64,000 nucleotides of DNA from Clostridiales bacterium (GTDB lineage: Bacteria; Bacillota; Clostridia; Oscillospirales; Oscillospiraceae): the NCBI GenBank assembly GCA_014799505.1, contig JAAVHV010000002.1, positions 62,753 to 126,752 on the forward strand, given 5' to 3'. The notes below the pieces were generated by a model. The model saw only the letters and a list, made by a program, of their open reading frames with translations. It was not told the origin of the DNA and made no database searches. Numbering within the stretch: the stretch's first letter is position 1; each line of letters begins with the position of its first letter. The position numbers and the translations under genes are program-made. Below, piece after piece: positions 36,994 to 45,577 of this stretch.

Positions 36994-37281
36994 TTATCCC
37001 TCCTTGTTCGCTTCCGTCTCGGGAAACCAGTGCAACCGCAGCGGGCACCAGCGCGGGGATGTCTTGATTTTCGGCTTATCGCCGCCCATCGGCGTGAATC
37101 CGATAAACCCCGGCGCTCGTGTGCTTTTTGGGCATACCCGGCGAAACATTTCCAGCGCGTCCGGGTGTTCGCACCAGCAATTCCCGCGCGGATTCCCGTT
37201 ATTGTTCCCGTTGCAGATCGCCCGCCCCGTCATGCGCATATATGGGCACATCCCGCAGTTCGGCGTTTTTCTTTTCTCCAC
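36994..37281 (-). CDS. Cys-rich hypothetical protein
   Basis: 'CGMCPYMRMTGRAICNGNNNGNPRGNCWCEHPD'. Confidence 0.6.
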   Translation of the reverse strand: MEKRKTPNCGMCPYMRMTGRAICNGNNNGNPRGNCWCEHPDALEMFRRVCPKSTRAPGFIGFTPMGGDKPKIKTSPRWCPLRLHWFPETEANKEG

Positions 37282-37284
37282 GGT

Positions 37285-37797
37285 TTACGCCCCTCTCGCA
37301 ATTTTCAGGCAGGCTTCGTAATTCTGATTCAGGGTCCGAAACGCATTTTCGTCCCCTCCGGCGTCAGGGTGCAGGACCTTTGCCATCCGTTTATACTGTG
37401 CCTTGATCTCCGCCTCGTCGGATGGCATGGATGAAAAGCCCATTGCCGTAAAGCACGGCTCCAACGGCGGCGCAGCGGGCAGGGCAGGCACCCCGGCCAG
37501 CAGCATATCCAACGTGAAAATGCCCTTCTCCACGGCGCGGGCCAGCCCTTCCAGTGAGTAGACCACCTCGGCAAACAGGTCCGCCACGTAGTACAGGTTG
37601 CGCTTGCAAGCGGCGGACTTCTGGCTGTCGTTCTCGAAACGGTAGACCTTCCCGCCGTACACCATTTCGACAAAGCAGCTCGCACCGTCCTTCCCCTGGC
37701 TCCAGTTGCTTTGATACTTCTTCACGCCCAGGCGCTCCATGACCCGGGCCAGTTTCTTTTCAAAATCCTCCATGGACCCGCTATACTGTCTTTTCAC
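37285..37797 (-). CDS. protein with C-terminal J-domain-like region
   Basis: 'DEAEIKAQYKRMAKVLHPDAGGDENAFRTLNQNYEAC' with HPD motif. Confidence 0.75.
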   Translation of the reverse strand: MKRQYSGSMEDFEKKLARVMERLGVKKYQSNWSQGKDGASCFVEMVYGGKVYRFENDSQKSAACKRNLYYVADLFAEVVYSLEGLARAVEKGIFTLDMLLAGVPALPAAPPLEPCFTAMGFSSMPSDEAEIKAQYKRMAKVLHPDAGGDENAFRTLNQNYEACLKIARGA

Positions 37798-37800
37798 GGT

Positions 37801-38586
37801 TTACCCCTCCTTCCGCTTGTCCGAATCGGTCAAGTCCAAATACTCCGCTGTCAGCTTCTTGTACTGGATAGCGGCCCAGGAGCGCGGGGCGAACACGCAC
37901 AGCGGCGTTTCCTCCAGCGTGCTTTCCGACACTTTTGGATTGTAGTTGATCGCCGTCTGGAATACAGGGCAGATACCGCTATCCTCCAGCGACCGGCGCG
38001 CCGCCTCGAACGGCTCCCGGCGCTGCCAGTGGGTGAAGAACGCGCCCCGTATCGTCAGCCCCGGATTGGCGCCCTCCCGGACAGCCTGCACCTGTTCCAC
38101 AAGGTCCAGCAGGCCGGAAAAAGAAAACTCGTCCGGTCGAATGGGGATAAGTACGTCGTCCGCCGCCGTCAGCACGTTCAGCGTCACCATGTCCACCGCC
38201 GGGCCGTTGTCGATGATGCAGAAATCGTAATCGTTCCGCACCCGCGCCAACGCCGCCGCCAGCGTCCCGGACGTGTCTGCCGAATCCTCGTACAGCTCCC
38301 GATCCGTGGAATACAGGTCCATGTTGGACGTGATGATGTCCAGCCCCTTATACTCCGTCGGATAGGTAGCCGCCGCAATGTCCACCAGCTCCGGCCCCAG
38401 CAGCAGCGCCGCCGTGCCGTTCTGCTCTCCGTACCGGCGGAAATACCGGGAGGCGTTGCCCTGCTTGTCCGCGTCCACCAACAGCACCTTCTTGTGATGG
38501 ACCGCCGCCAGGATGTGGGCCACGTTCGCCGCCGAAACGGTTTTCCCGGTTCCGCCCTTCAGGTTGATAAAGGCAAGCGTTTTCAC
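37801..38586 (-). CDS. ParA-family ATPase
   Basis: Deviant Walker A 'INLKGGTGKTVSAANVAHIL', 'VLLVDADKQGNAS', 'DFCIIDNGPAVDMVTLNVLTAADDVLIPIRPDEFSF'. Confidence 0.93.
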   Translation of the reverse strand: MKTLAFINLKGGTGKTVSAANVAHILAAVHHKKVLLVDADKQGNASRYFRRYGEQNGTAALLLGPELVDIAAATYPTEYKGLDIITSNMDLYSTDRELYEDSADTSGTLAAALARVRNDYDFCIIDNGPAVDMVTLNVLTAADDVLIPIRPDEFSFSGLLDLVEQVQAVREGANPGLTIRGAFFTHWQRREPFEAARRSLEDSGICPVFQTAINYNPKVSESTLEETPLCVFAPRSWAAIQYKKLTAEYLDLTDSDKRKEG

Positions 38587-38589
38587 TGT

Positions 38590-38826
38590 TTATCCCTCTC
38601 CTCCCTCGGCGGCAGGCTTAAAAAGACTGCACTCCCGCATTGGTCCATAATCTTCTCCGTCGTCCGGCTCCGTCCTGTCCGGCCAGCAGTCATAGCAAGC
38701 ATGAGGGCTGCATCCGCTTGGTACGTCTTTGTATCCTTTCCTGAAATTTTGACACGCGGGGCAGAGACACCCGTTTTCTCCCGGCCCAGGCCCGCACAGT
38801 TTTTCACCAAAATTAAACGCGCTCAT
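38590..38826 (-). CDS. Cys-rich hypothetical protein
   Basis: 78 aa 'CPACQNFRKGYKDVPSGCSPHACYDCWPD'. Confidence 0.55.
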   Translation of the reverse strand: MSAFNFGEKLCGPGPGENGCLCPACQNFRKGYKDVPSGCSPHACYDCWPDRTEPDDGEDYGPMRECSLFKPAAEGGEG

Positions 38827-39455
38827 TCTCCCGCCCCTTTCTGGAACAGCGTTCCTTGATTTTCCTCCAGCTCCGCCCGCTCTTTTGGGGTGTACATCTG
38901 CTCTTTTTTTATCAGGGCGGTGCGGCACAAATCCGTCAGCTTTTCCATGTGGTCGATAAGATCCGCACTCACAACGTCTATTGGCATAATAACTGCTTGA
39001 ACCACCATACCGATTTTTGCTATGATGTACATTCCGCTATCGCCGCTCCGTCGCTCGTACAGGTGCATATAGTCCAAACTATCCAGCGGCGCAAGATATT
39101 TGTCCTGGATAAACACAATGCCCGCAGAGGTTTGCAGGGGAAGCAGCGTCTGTCCCTCGTAGCGTAAGCACAGCTTCGGGTCGTCAACCTGACGCTCCAC
39201 CGGGTCTGCGTCATCCCAATTGATGCTGGCCGGCGCATCTTTGTGGCGGAAAATTAACTTCTCCTTCCTCTTTTCCGAGATGTCGAACATTGCGCAAAGG
39301 TTTTCCGGATCCAAGTACGGCAATCCGTCAATGGGGTAGGCCGCACATCCATCTCCCAGCCATTGACGTATAAATGTCCCCGCTCCATTTACCTGGTCAC
39401 ACAGATAGAACATTCCCATTCTGTCGCACAGCGCTGCGACTTTCTTTAACTTCAC
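38823..39455 (-). CDS. hypothetical phage protein
   Basis: 210 aa ORF with operon overlaps. Confidence 0.6.
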   Translation of the reverse strand: MKLKKVAALCDRMGMFYLCDQVNGAGTFIRQWLGDGCAAYPIDGLPYLDPENLCAMFDISEKRKEKLIFRHKDAPASINWDDADPVERQVDDPKLCLRYEGQTLLPLQTSAGIVFIQDKYLAPLDSLDYMHLYERRSGDSGMYIIAKIGMVVQAVIMPIDVVSADLIDHMEKLTDLCRTALIKKEQMYTPKERAELEENQGTLFQKGAGE

Positions 39456-39458
39456 GCC

Positions 39459-39968
39459 TTATACCTCCTGAATGTCGATATTGAAGCGCTCCTTCATCAG
39501 CTTGCGCTTCATAATGTATTCTTTTGTCCTGGTGGCGCGGCTCTTTACATCCTCCACCACCATCACCCAAAAGCTCCCATCGTATTCTCCCCACGGGTCG
39601 TCTCTTGGCTTCATGTAAGTAAAATCCGCCTTGTACCTGATAGCTCGCACCCGTCGGCCCGCACCGTCTGTATAGGCTTCCTGCAATGTGAAGTCTACCT
39701 GCATCCGCAGGTTCCGGATTTGCCCAGTCTGCTCCAGCGCTTTCAAGTGGTCGTACCGGCGCGCTTCCTTCTGACTGTCAAACCGCAGGACGTTCCCAGC
39801 GGCTGTCACCCGCTCGGTGGGCTTATTGTGATACTTCCGCCCGCCGACCGGCGCACCCTCGGCGGTAGAAGGAAGAGACACACGTTGATTCTGCTGCGCT
39901 CTCTTCATGAGCTTCCGCAAAGCCTGTTCCTGATAGGCGGGCGGCAGGTCTTTCACATCAATAGCCAT
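39459..39968 (-). CDS. DUF1064-like putative endonuclease
   Basis: 'KYHNKPTERVTAAGNVLRFDSQKEARRYDHLKALEQTGQIRNLRMQVDFTL...YKADFTYM...VVEDVKSRATRTKEYIMKRKLM'. Confidence 0.8.
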   Translation of the reverse strand: MAIDVKDLPPAYQEQALRKLMKRAQQNQRVSLPSTAEGAPVGGRKYHNKPTERVTAAGNVLRFDSQKEARRYDHLKALEQTGQIRNLRMQVDFTLQEAYTDGAGRRVRAIRYKADFTYMKPRDDPWGEYDGSFWVMVVEDVKSRATRTKEYIMKRKLMKERFNIDIQEV

Positions 39969-39971
39969 AGC

Positions 39972-40319
39972 TCACTCCCCCCAGCTGGAAGTGCGGGGCA
40001 TATCATTTGCGTTCACCACGCGCAGCGTCGCCCGCACATTCACCTTCTGCTCGTAAATGTCATTCTGACTTTCCCACAGGATAAAGCCGGATTGATAAAG
40101 CTCCTGCAAAAGCAATTCCAGCAAACGGCTTTTGCAATATCTCTCGAACCCAAACGGACTTCCTGCATCCGGCGGCTGGACGCTGATTTGCGCCTGCACT
40201 TTCTGCAACGGCACATCCGCCGTCCTCGTGATTTCCCTCCGAATCGGTGTAAATTGCTCGGTATATCCGCCCTGCTTTTTAATCAGCCAGCGGCGCAGGC
40301 GGTCAAAAAACTTCTTCAT
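39972..40319 (-). CDS. hypothetical phage protein
   Basis: 115 aa ORF MKKFFDRLRRWLIKKQGG... Confidence 0.55.
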   Translation of the reverse strand: MKKFFDRLRRWLIKKQGGYTEQFTPIRREITRTADVPLQKVQAQISVQPPDAGSPFGFERYCKSRLLELLLQELYQSGFILWESQNDIYEQKVNVRATLRVVNANDMPRTSSWGE

Positions 40320-40354
40320 TTCCCGCTCCGCCGCCCTTTCCGTCGCTTCTCCAT

Positions 40355-40516
40355 TCAGTAGTCCCGGACGATCTCTTTCCGCTCCCACTCGGTGGTGTTG
40401 GCGACCAAAAGGCCATAGCTGGTCTTACGCCGTTTGGCCTCCAGCACCAGGGCGGACAGGGCTTCCGATTCCGTGGCACAGCCGCCGCCTGGTAGCTCGA
40501 CCACACTTCTGCTCAT
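40355..40516 (-). CDS. small hypothetical protein (53 aa)
   Basis: MSRSVVELPGGGCATESEALSALVLEAKRRKTSYGLLVANTTEWERKEIVRDY; below the ORF-track size cutoff. Confidence 0.55.
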   Translation of the reverse strand: MSRSVVELPGGGCATESEALSALVLEAKRRKTSYGLLVANTTEWERKEIVRDY

Positions 40517-40622
40517 GTGTACGATCTCCCTTCGTTTGTTCTATTTTCCGCCTGCAATCGCAGACCTCCCCGGCGTCCAGATGGTCGCCGCAGAATGGGC
40601 ACACTCTGTACTGTCTGCCCAC
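40425..40622 (-). CDS. small zinc-ribbon-like protein
   Basis: 'YRVCPFCGDHLDAGEVCDCRRK'. Confidence 0.5.
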   Translation of the reverse strand: MGRQYRVCPFCGDHLDAGEVCDCRRKIEQTKGDRTHEQKCGRATRRRLCHGIGSPVRPGAGGQTA

Positions 40623-40626
40623 GCGC

Positions 40627-41436
40627 TCACTCTTTCCGTTTCTGCTTTCGCTTCTGTTTCTGCTTCGGCTTGATAAACTTCCCGTCCGCCCGGTAGAGGC
40701 GAACGAACAGGTAGCACCCGCCGTTCACATCGTTGTGCCACGCCTCCGCCTTGGCGCACAGATAGCCAGGGTAGAGCTTTTCAAACTGCGTGCTGTCCTG
40801 GATGTTCTCGGCCATTTCCCGCACCTTTTTCCCGGAAACACGCCCGTCCCTTTCCCTTGGCTCCGGGTCAATAAGATTGCGTGAAGCAAACCACGATTTT
40901 TTCCCAGCGGGAGACTTCACGACATACCGGGCCAGCCCCTCCAGCCCTTCTTCGTTGAATTGCAGGCGGCGGGAATTGGCGTACCCGTGGCCCTCCGTGT
41001 CTGTCCAGAGCTGTTCCAGCACGTCCCGGTCAATCCCCTTTTCGATCTCGATTGTGACATGGTGGTGGTATCGGCCTCCGCGCTTCCCCCGCTCGGTGAT
41101 AGCAATATATTTCAGCACTCCCAGTCTGTGCTTTGCTATGTACCGCTTCAACCGGCGGATGAAGTTCTGCAAGTGCCGCTTTGCTTCCTCGTCGCTCTCC
41201 GGCTGCACCCGATAAGTCAGGTGGATTTCCAGTCCCTCCGGCGTAAAGTTCGCATGGAGCAAGCGGGCCAGTTTTTCTTCTCGGTGCCGCTGGTTGAGCT
41301 TCTTTTGGGCGTCGGTGGACGGCTTTCTTTTCTTCCGCTTCCCTCCGCTGTGCTTCCCCGTCTCAAAGACAGGGTAGAAAAACACGTCCAGGTATTCCCC
41401 ACAGGTGTACTTCTTTTCCCGGTACACTGTATGCAT
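40627..41436 (-). CDS. HUH-type rolling-circle replication initiator (Rep)
   Basis: 'LEIHLTYR' (motif I), 'GGRYHHHVTIEI' (HUH motif), 'GLARYVVKSPAGKKSW' (Tyr motif). Confidence 0.78.
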   Translation of the reverse strand: MHTVYREKKYTCGEYLDVFFYPVFETGKHSGGKRKKRKPSTDAQKKLNQRHREEKLARLLHANFTPEGLEIHLTYRVQPESDEEAKRHLQNFIRRLKRYIAKHRLGVLKYIAITERGKRGGRYHHHVTIEIEKGIDRDVLEQLWTDTEGHGYANSRRLQFNEEGLEGLARYVVKSPAGKKSWFASRNLIDPEPRERDGRVSGKKVREMAENIQDSTQFEKLYPGYLCAKAEAWHNDVNGGCYLFVRLYRADGKFIKPKQKQKRKQKRKE

Positions 41437-41478
41437 ACCGATAGCGCCCCCCTCCGTGGTCGTTAAGTTACTATTCCA

Positions 41479-41521
41479 TACAAGCCCGAAACGCGCTGCC
41501 GCGCGTGGTTTCCCTCTTGTA
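41479..41521. promoter_or_regulatory. long imperfect dyad upstream of rep
   Basis: TACAAG-CCC-GAAAC-GCGC-TGCC-GCGC-GTGGTTTC-CCT-CTTGTA. Confidence 0.55.
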
Positions 41522-41551
41522 TACGACCCCGGATTGTGGTACAATATGTAG

Positions 41552-41625
41552 TGTCCAAACTACGCGCCCTCCGGGGCATCCCCCTGCGCAAGCCGTCGGA
41601 AGCTCGCGCAGGGGCGTTCTTTTAC
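41552..41625 (+). ncRNA. candidate antisense/countertranscribed RNA facing rep
   Basis: Promoter TTGTAT(41517)-N17-TACAAT(41540-41545) on the opposite strand to rep; hairpin CCCCTGCG...CGCAGGGG then TTCTTTTA. Confidence 0.45.
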
Positions 41626-41706
41626 TTCCCGAACCATCCCAGGCTGGGTCAGGCCCCGTCTTGGGGCTGACCCAGCTTTTGCGACCCATCGCGCCCCACA
41701 CTCCTT

Positions 41707-42105
41707 TCATCCGCCGAGCCGCGCCCAGGTGCCGCATCGGTCTTTCAGGTCGTACACCGGCTTCCCGGTTCGCCCGCATACGCCCCAGTACCAATTGCCG
41801 CCGGCGTCCTGGTTCCGATCCGAGCGGTAGCAGGCGCAGGAAAAGCAGCACTCCATAGCTGTCTGCGGACGGCGAGATCCGCGGGCGGGGGCTTGTCCGC
41901 CCGGTGTGGGCGGGGAGGGCTTCGGCCTTGGTTTCGGCTGTGCAAAAGCACCGTCCGCCATCCTCGTCTGCTCCGGCTCCTGGAGCTGCACCTCCAGCAC
42001 CCGGACACCGCCCAGATGCTCCAGCGCCATGGCAATGGTCTCTTTTACCCCCAGAGGATCCACCCTCGCGTCCTCAATGGCGATGCGCGCAAACAGGTCG
42101 CTCAT
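41707..42105 (-). CDS. hypothetical protein with Cys-rich C-terminus
   Basis: 'CCFSCACYRSDRNQDAGGNWYWGVCGRTGKPVYDLKDRCGTW'. Confidence 0.6.
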   Translation of the reverse strand: MSDLFARIAIEDARVDPLGVKETIAMALEHLGGVRVLEVQLQEPEQTRMADGAFAQPKPRPKPSPPTPGGQAPARGSRRPQTAMECCFSCACYRSDRNQDAGGNWYWGVCGRTGKPVYDLKDRCGTWARLGG

Positions 42106-42239
42106 GGGGTGGCCTCCTCCCAACACCGGCGGCACAGCCAAATCCCGCTCCGATAATATGTGTTGACATCTTCTCTCCCGCAGTCGGAAGGCAAAATCAC
42201 GATCTCGCCCTCCACCTTGTTGATTGAGTGAAATATCAT
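42102..42239 (-). CDS. small hypothetical protein (45 aa)
   Basis: MIFHSINKVEGEIVILPSDCGREDVNTYYRSGIWLCRRCWEEATP. Confidence 0.5.
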   Translation of the reverse strand: MIFHSINKVEGEIVILPSDCGREDVNTYYRSGIWLCRRCWEEATP

Positions 42240-42378
42240 CTTATACCCCTCCCACCGCCGGGTGCGGATAAGGCGTGTAAAGTGATCGGCCACCAAAAAC
42301 AAGGACTGTAACCATATCCCGAAGTGACCCGTAGTTCTCGACCATTCAGGTATATGGGGAATTCCCGCCTGCCGACGC

Positions 42379-43278
42379 TCACGTCGTCCCCTCCCGCAAA
42401 ATGTGATTGACGACAACATCCGTGCATTCCCTCACTACGGTTGCCGCAGGGGCGCTTCCCTCGAAGGTTTTTTCGCACCAGCCGTCTACCCACTGGTCGG
42501 CAGGGGCCAGCCCCGCATATTGGAAGAATTTACGCGCAAACGCTTTTGTCTCGTCGGCAGACAGCGGAAGCAGTTCATACCGCAAGGGGAACCTACGCAC
42601 AAGGGCTGGATCGAGCTGGTCAAAACGATTGGTAGTACCGATAATGATTGCATTGTTGGGAGCTTGGTCAAGTTCCTGCATCACAGCTATCACAACACGG
42701 TTCATTTCGCCAAGTTCATGAGCCTGCCCCCGCGTCATCCCAATGGCATCAATTTCGTCGAAGCATAAGACACACGGGTTGGAGCGGACATATTCAAAAA
42801 TCCTTGCTATGTTTGACTGGGTCCCGCCAAGGTGAGCATCTACAAGACTCGAAAAACGGACATAGGCAAACGGCAGCTCAGCCCTGTGAGCTATGTACCG
42901 GGCCAGTTCTGTTTTCCCGCATCCGCTCTCTCCATACAGCATGAGGGCAGGCAGATAGGGAATGCCTATATCCGCAAGGCGTTCAGCCGCACGATAGAGG
43001 GATATGGTTCTCTCCGCCGCCTCCGCTTCAGTTTTACGGATCAAGAACTTTTCCTCTGGAAAAGCAGCGGAATCCTCAATCGCCAAAAGACCTTTGATGC
43101 CCTGAGGCAGCTCCATGAAGCCTTTCGGCACCCTCGTCATCCGACGGAGCATATCATCCCGGAAAGCGGCATCCTTTGGGGACGAAATTGTGTTCAAGAT
43201 ACTCCGGGCCTGCATCTGCGCCCGCCGCATATCTCCGTCGCACACATATCGGATAAGGACGCGCTCATCATTGTTCAT
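42379..43278 (-). CDS. AAA+ ATPase
   Basis: Walker A 'LYGESGCGKTELARYIA', Walker B 'VLCFDEIDAIG', sensor 'IIIGTTNRFDQLDPALVRRFPLRYEL'. Confidence 0.88.
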   Translation of the reverse strand: MNNDERVLIRYVCDGDMRRAQMQARSILNTISSPKDAAFRDDMLRRMTRVPKGFMELPQGIKGLLAIEDSAAFPEEKFLIRKTEAEAAERTISLYRAAERLADIGIPYLPALMLYGESGCGKTELARYIAHRAELPFAYVRFSSLVDAHLGGTQSNIARIFEYVRSNPCVLCFDEIDAIGMTRGQAHELGEMNRVVIAVMQELDQAPNNAIIIGTTNRFDQLDPALVRRFPLRYELLPLSADETKAFARKFFQYAGLAPADQWVDGWCEKTFEGSAPAATVVRECTDVVVNHILREGTT

Positions 43279-43895
43279 TCGATTTCCTCCTCCTTTCTGA
43301 TCCGCTCGAACTCGATGACCCAGACCCACGGATTGGCGGCCCAGCCATAGAGGGCGCGGTCTGCGGGCTTGATGGTCATATCCCACACCCACATAAACGC
43401 TTGCCTTGCTGTACACGCTGGTGTAGACCTCTCTGTCAACGTCCATCCTTTGTAAAGCCCCTCTGCCTGCGCCTGTTCCTCGGTGATGTCCTGCAACCTC
43501 TCCACCCGCACAGCCGTCACCCGCAGGAAAATCCGCGCGGCCTCGCGGGGCATATGGATGGAGGGGCGCCAGCGAGGCACAATCCAGACATCATCTGCTT
43601 TGTACCCGTATGCGTTATCCCCAACTTTTGCCCACGTCTCCCGCACATACAGGATGTCGCCGGGGCGGTAGGGCGCGACCACAGGCTTTTCACCAATCAA
43701 AAGCTGTCTATCCGCGCCATCGTAATAAACCATTCCACTATGCGGCGACACAAAGAGCTGTAAGCTCAACGGGATTTTAACTCCGCAAAGCTGCTTGACC
43801 ACCCGCCGCGTCGCCGTCTTGCGGTTGTCCAGGATGGCGCGGATCTCCTCATCAGCGGTGGACTTCGGGAAATAGATGTACTTCATGTCACTCAT
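43275..43895 (-). CDS. ASCH-like phage protein
   Basis: 'MSDMKYIYFPKSTADEEIRAILDNRKTATRRVV..YRPGDILYVRETWAKV...LRVTAVRVERLQDITEEQAQAEG'. Confidence 0.75.
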   Translation of the reverse strand: MSDMKYIYFPKSTADEEIRAILDNRKTATRRVVKQLCGVKIPLSLQLFVSPHSGMVYYDGADRQLLIGEKPVVAPYRPGDILYVRETWAKVGDNAYGYKADDVWIVPRWRPSIHMPREAARIFLRVTAVRVERLQDITEEQAQAEGLYKGWTLTERSTPACTARQAFMWVWDMTIKPADRALYGWAANPWVWVIEFERIRKEEEIE

Positions 43896-44167
43896 GACGC
43901 GCCACCTCCTTCCATCTTCGCCACATACTGCCCATAGCTCATACCTGCCGACCGGGCCTCCTCGGCGATTTGCGCAACGGATTTTTGCGGCTTCCTTTGC
44001 TTGGTGGCTTCGAGCCGCTTCCGTTCCAAATATTTCTGGCGGGCAATCCTGCACCGCTCCCTCGTTATGGCTTTAGCGCATTTCGGGCAGTATTTTGTCA
44101 TGCCCGCACGGGCGCTGACCTCTACTGTCCGTCCGCAGTTGACGCAGACAATGGATTTGGTGGTCAT
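43892..44167 (-). CDS. small zinc-ribbon hypothetical protein
   Basis: 'CVNCGRTVEVSARAGMTKYCPKCAKAITRERCR'. Confidence 0.65.
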   Translation of the reverse strand: MTTKSIVCVNCGRTVEVSARAGMTKYCPKCAKAITRERCRIARQKYLERKRLEATKQRKPQKSVAQIAEEARSAGMSYGQYVAKMEGGGAS

Positions 44168-44568
44168 AGGCCGCTCACCTCCCCCGGCTTGTGGCAGTAG
44201 GCGAGCCAGGTCTTGCCGTAGTCCTCATACTCAAATTCATGTATCACACCAGGCCAACCGCAACAAAGCGCTTCCCCGTCCGTGTAATCCTCGAAAATCT
44301 GATAATACGCAGACTTTATATTGCGAAACTGCTGCCTTTTGGTCGGGCGGATCACCTCAACCCACAGCCATTCCAACAGGGCCATCTCCCGCAGCTCCTC
44401 CAGGGTAAGCGGGGTATTAGCCAGCAATCCATTCCGTTCAGCCCGCATTCTGCAAATTTGGTCAGCAGTCATTTTTAGCCGAAGCTGCCTCATGGCCCTC
44501 TCGCACGTTGGGCACGCTTTATCCCCGGTGCCACTTGAAAACCATGACCCACATAAAATACAGTCCAT
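44164..44568 (-). CDS. hypothetical protein with N-terminal Cys pairs
   Basis: 'MDCILCGSWFSSGTGDKACPTCERAMRQL'. Confidence 0.6.
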   Translation of the reverse strand: MDCILCGSWFSSGTGDKACPTCERAMRQLRLKMTADQICRMRAERNGLLANTPLTLEELREMALLEWLWVEVIRPTKRQQFRNIKSAYYQIFEDYTDGEALCCGWPGVIHEFEYEDYGKTWLAYCHKPGEVSGL

Positions 44569-44570
44569 AC

Positions 44571-45552
44571 TTACAGCAATCGTCTCCCTTCAATCTCCGC
44601 AATCGCCCGGAACACCGGGTAAAACTGCTGCGGCACTACGGCGTTTCCGAGGCATTTAAGTCTGTCCACCCGAGAGGGAACCCCATGAGCCACTCGACCC
44701 ACGTCGGGTTCAGCTGGCCACCATTCCCGGCCGCCATGCTCCGGCGTTCCTCCTCCGTAATCTGCCCGAATTCCTCCAGGGCCTTGAGCTGCTGATAATT
44801 CCCTGTGCCTCCGCACATCCCCGCTCCCGTCGTAGGTGTCGGGTACAGCTTCGCCGCCTGGATCAGCTTCATGGCATGGCGGGACTGACCGTTGTACTCC
44901 TTCCCCTTCAGATCCCCGCACTCCGCATCGAAACGGGTGGGTGTCGGGAACATCGCAACCGCATCGGAAAGATTCACGCTGTGCATACTTCCGGGTTTCT
45001 GCTGTGTCGATTTTAGCCTCCCTGTGTAGCTGTCTGCTGCTGTTGGAGTGGGCCACGATTGCACATCGGTCCCGCCGGTGCGGGGCGTCGACGGCACAAG
45101 CCGGAATAATAAACGCTTGGCAGGCGTAGCCGATACCTTCCAGGTCAGATAGCACCTGGTCGAGCGCCATGCTGACGATTCCAGCAACATTCTCTCCAAC
45201 GACCCAAGCGGGCCGCAACTCCTGGATAACTCTAAGCATTTCCGGCCAGAGGTAACGGTCATCCTCCTTGCCTCGCCGCTTCCCGGCCACACTGAACGGC
45301 TGGCAGGGGAATCCGCCGGAAATAACGTCAACTGTTCGCAGTCCTGTCCGCTCATAAAAGCTCTCCTTTGTCAGCGTGCGGATGTCCCTCCAGCGCGGCA
45401 CATCCGGCCAGTGCTTCTCCAGCACCTTCGTCGGGTAGTCCGCCCACTCACACTGACCGACCGTGTGAAACCCCGCCCACCCCGCCGCAAGGTCGAGACC
45501 GCCGCTAAATGCCGGAGAATAAGCTCAAATGTGTAAGCTTTCTCGCGGACAT
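44571..45552 (-). pseudogene. DNA (cytosine-5) methyltransferase, frameshifted in motif I
   Basis: MSARKLTHLSLFSGI*; shifted frame continues GGLDLAAGWAGFHTVGQCEWADYPTKVLEKHW...GGFPCQPFS...GENV...LKCLGNAVVPQQ. Confidence 0.85.
44636..45355 (-). CDS. overlapping same-strand ORF within the m5C methyltransferase gene
   Basis: 239 aa in another frame, ending 'GGQLNPTWVEWLMGFPLGWTDLNASETP', resembling phage DNA-methylase-linked proteins. Confidence 0.55.
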   Translation of the reverse strand: MSGQDCEQLTLFPADSPASRSVWPGSGEARRMTVTSGRKCLELSRSCGPLGSLERMLLESSAWRSTRCYLTWKVSATPAKRLLFRLVPSTPRTGGTDVQSWPTPTAADSYTGRLKSTQQKPGSMHSVNLSDAVAMFPTPTRFDAECGDLKGKEYNGQSRHAMKLIQAAKLYPTPTTGAGMCGGTGNYQQLKALEEFGQITEEERRSMAAGNGGQLNPTWVEWLMGFPLGWTDLNASETP

Positions 45553-45577
45553 CAAATCACCGCCCCTTCATCGGTTT

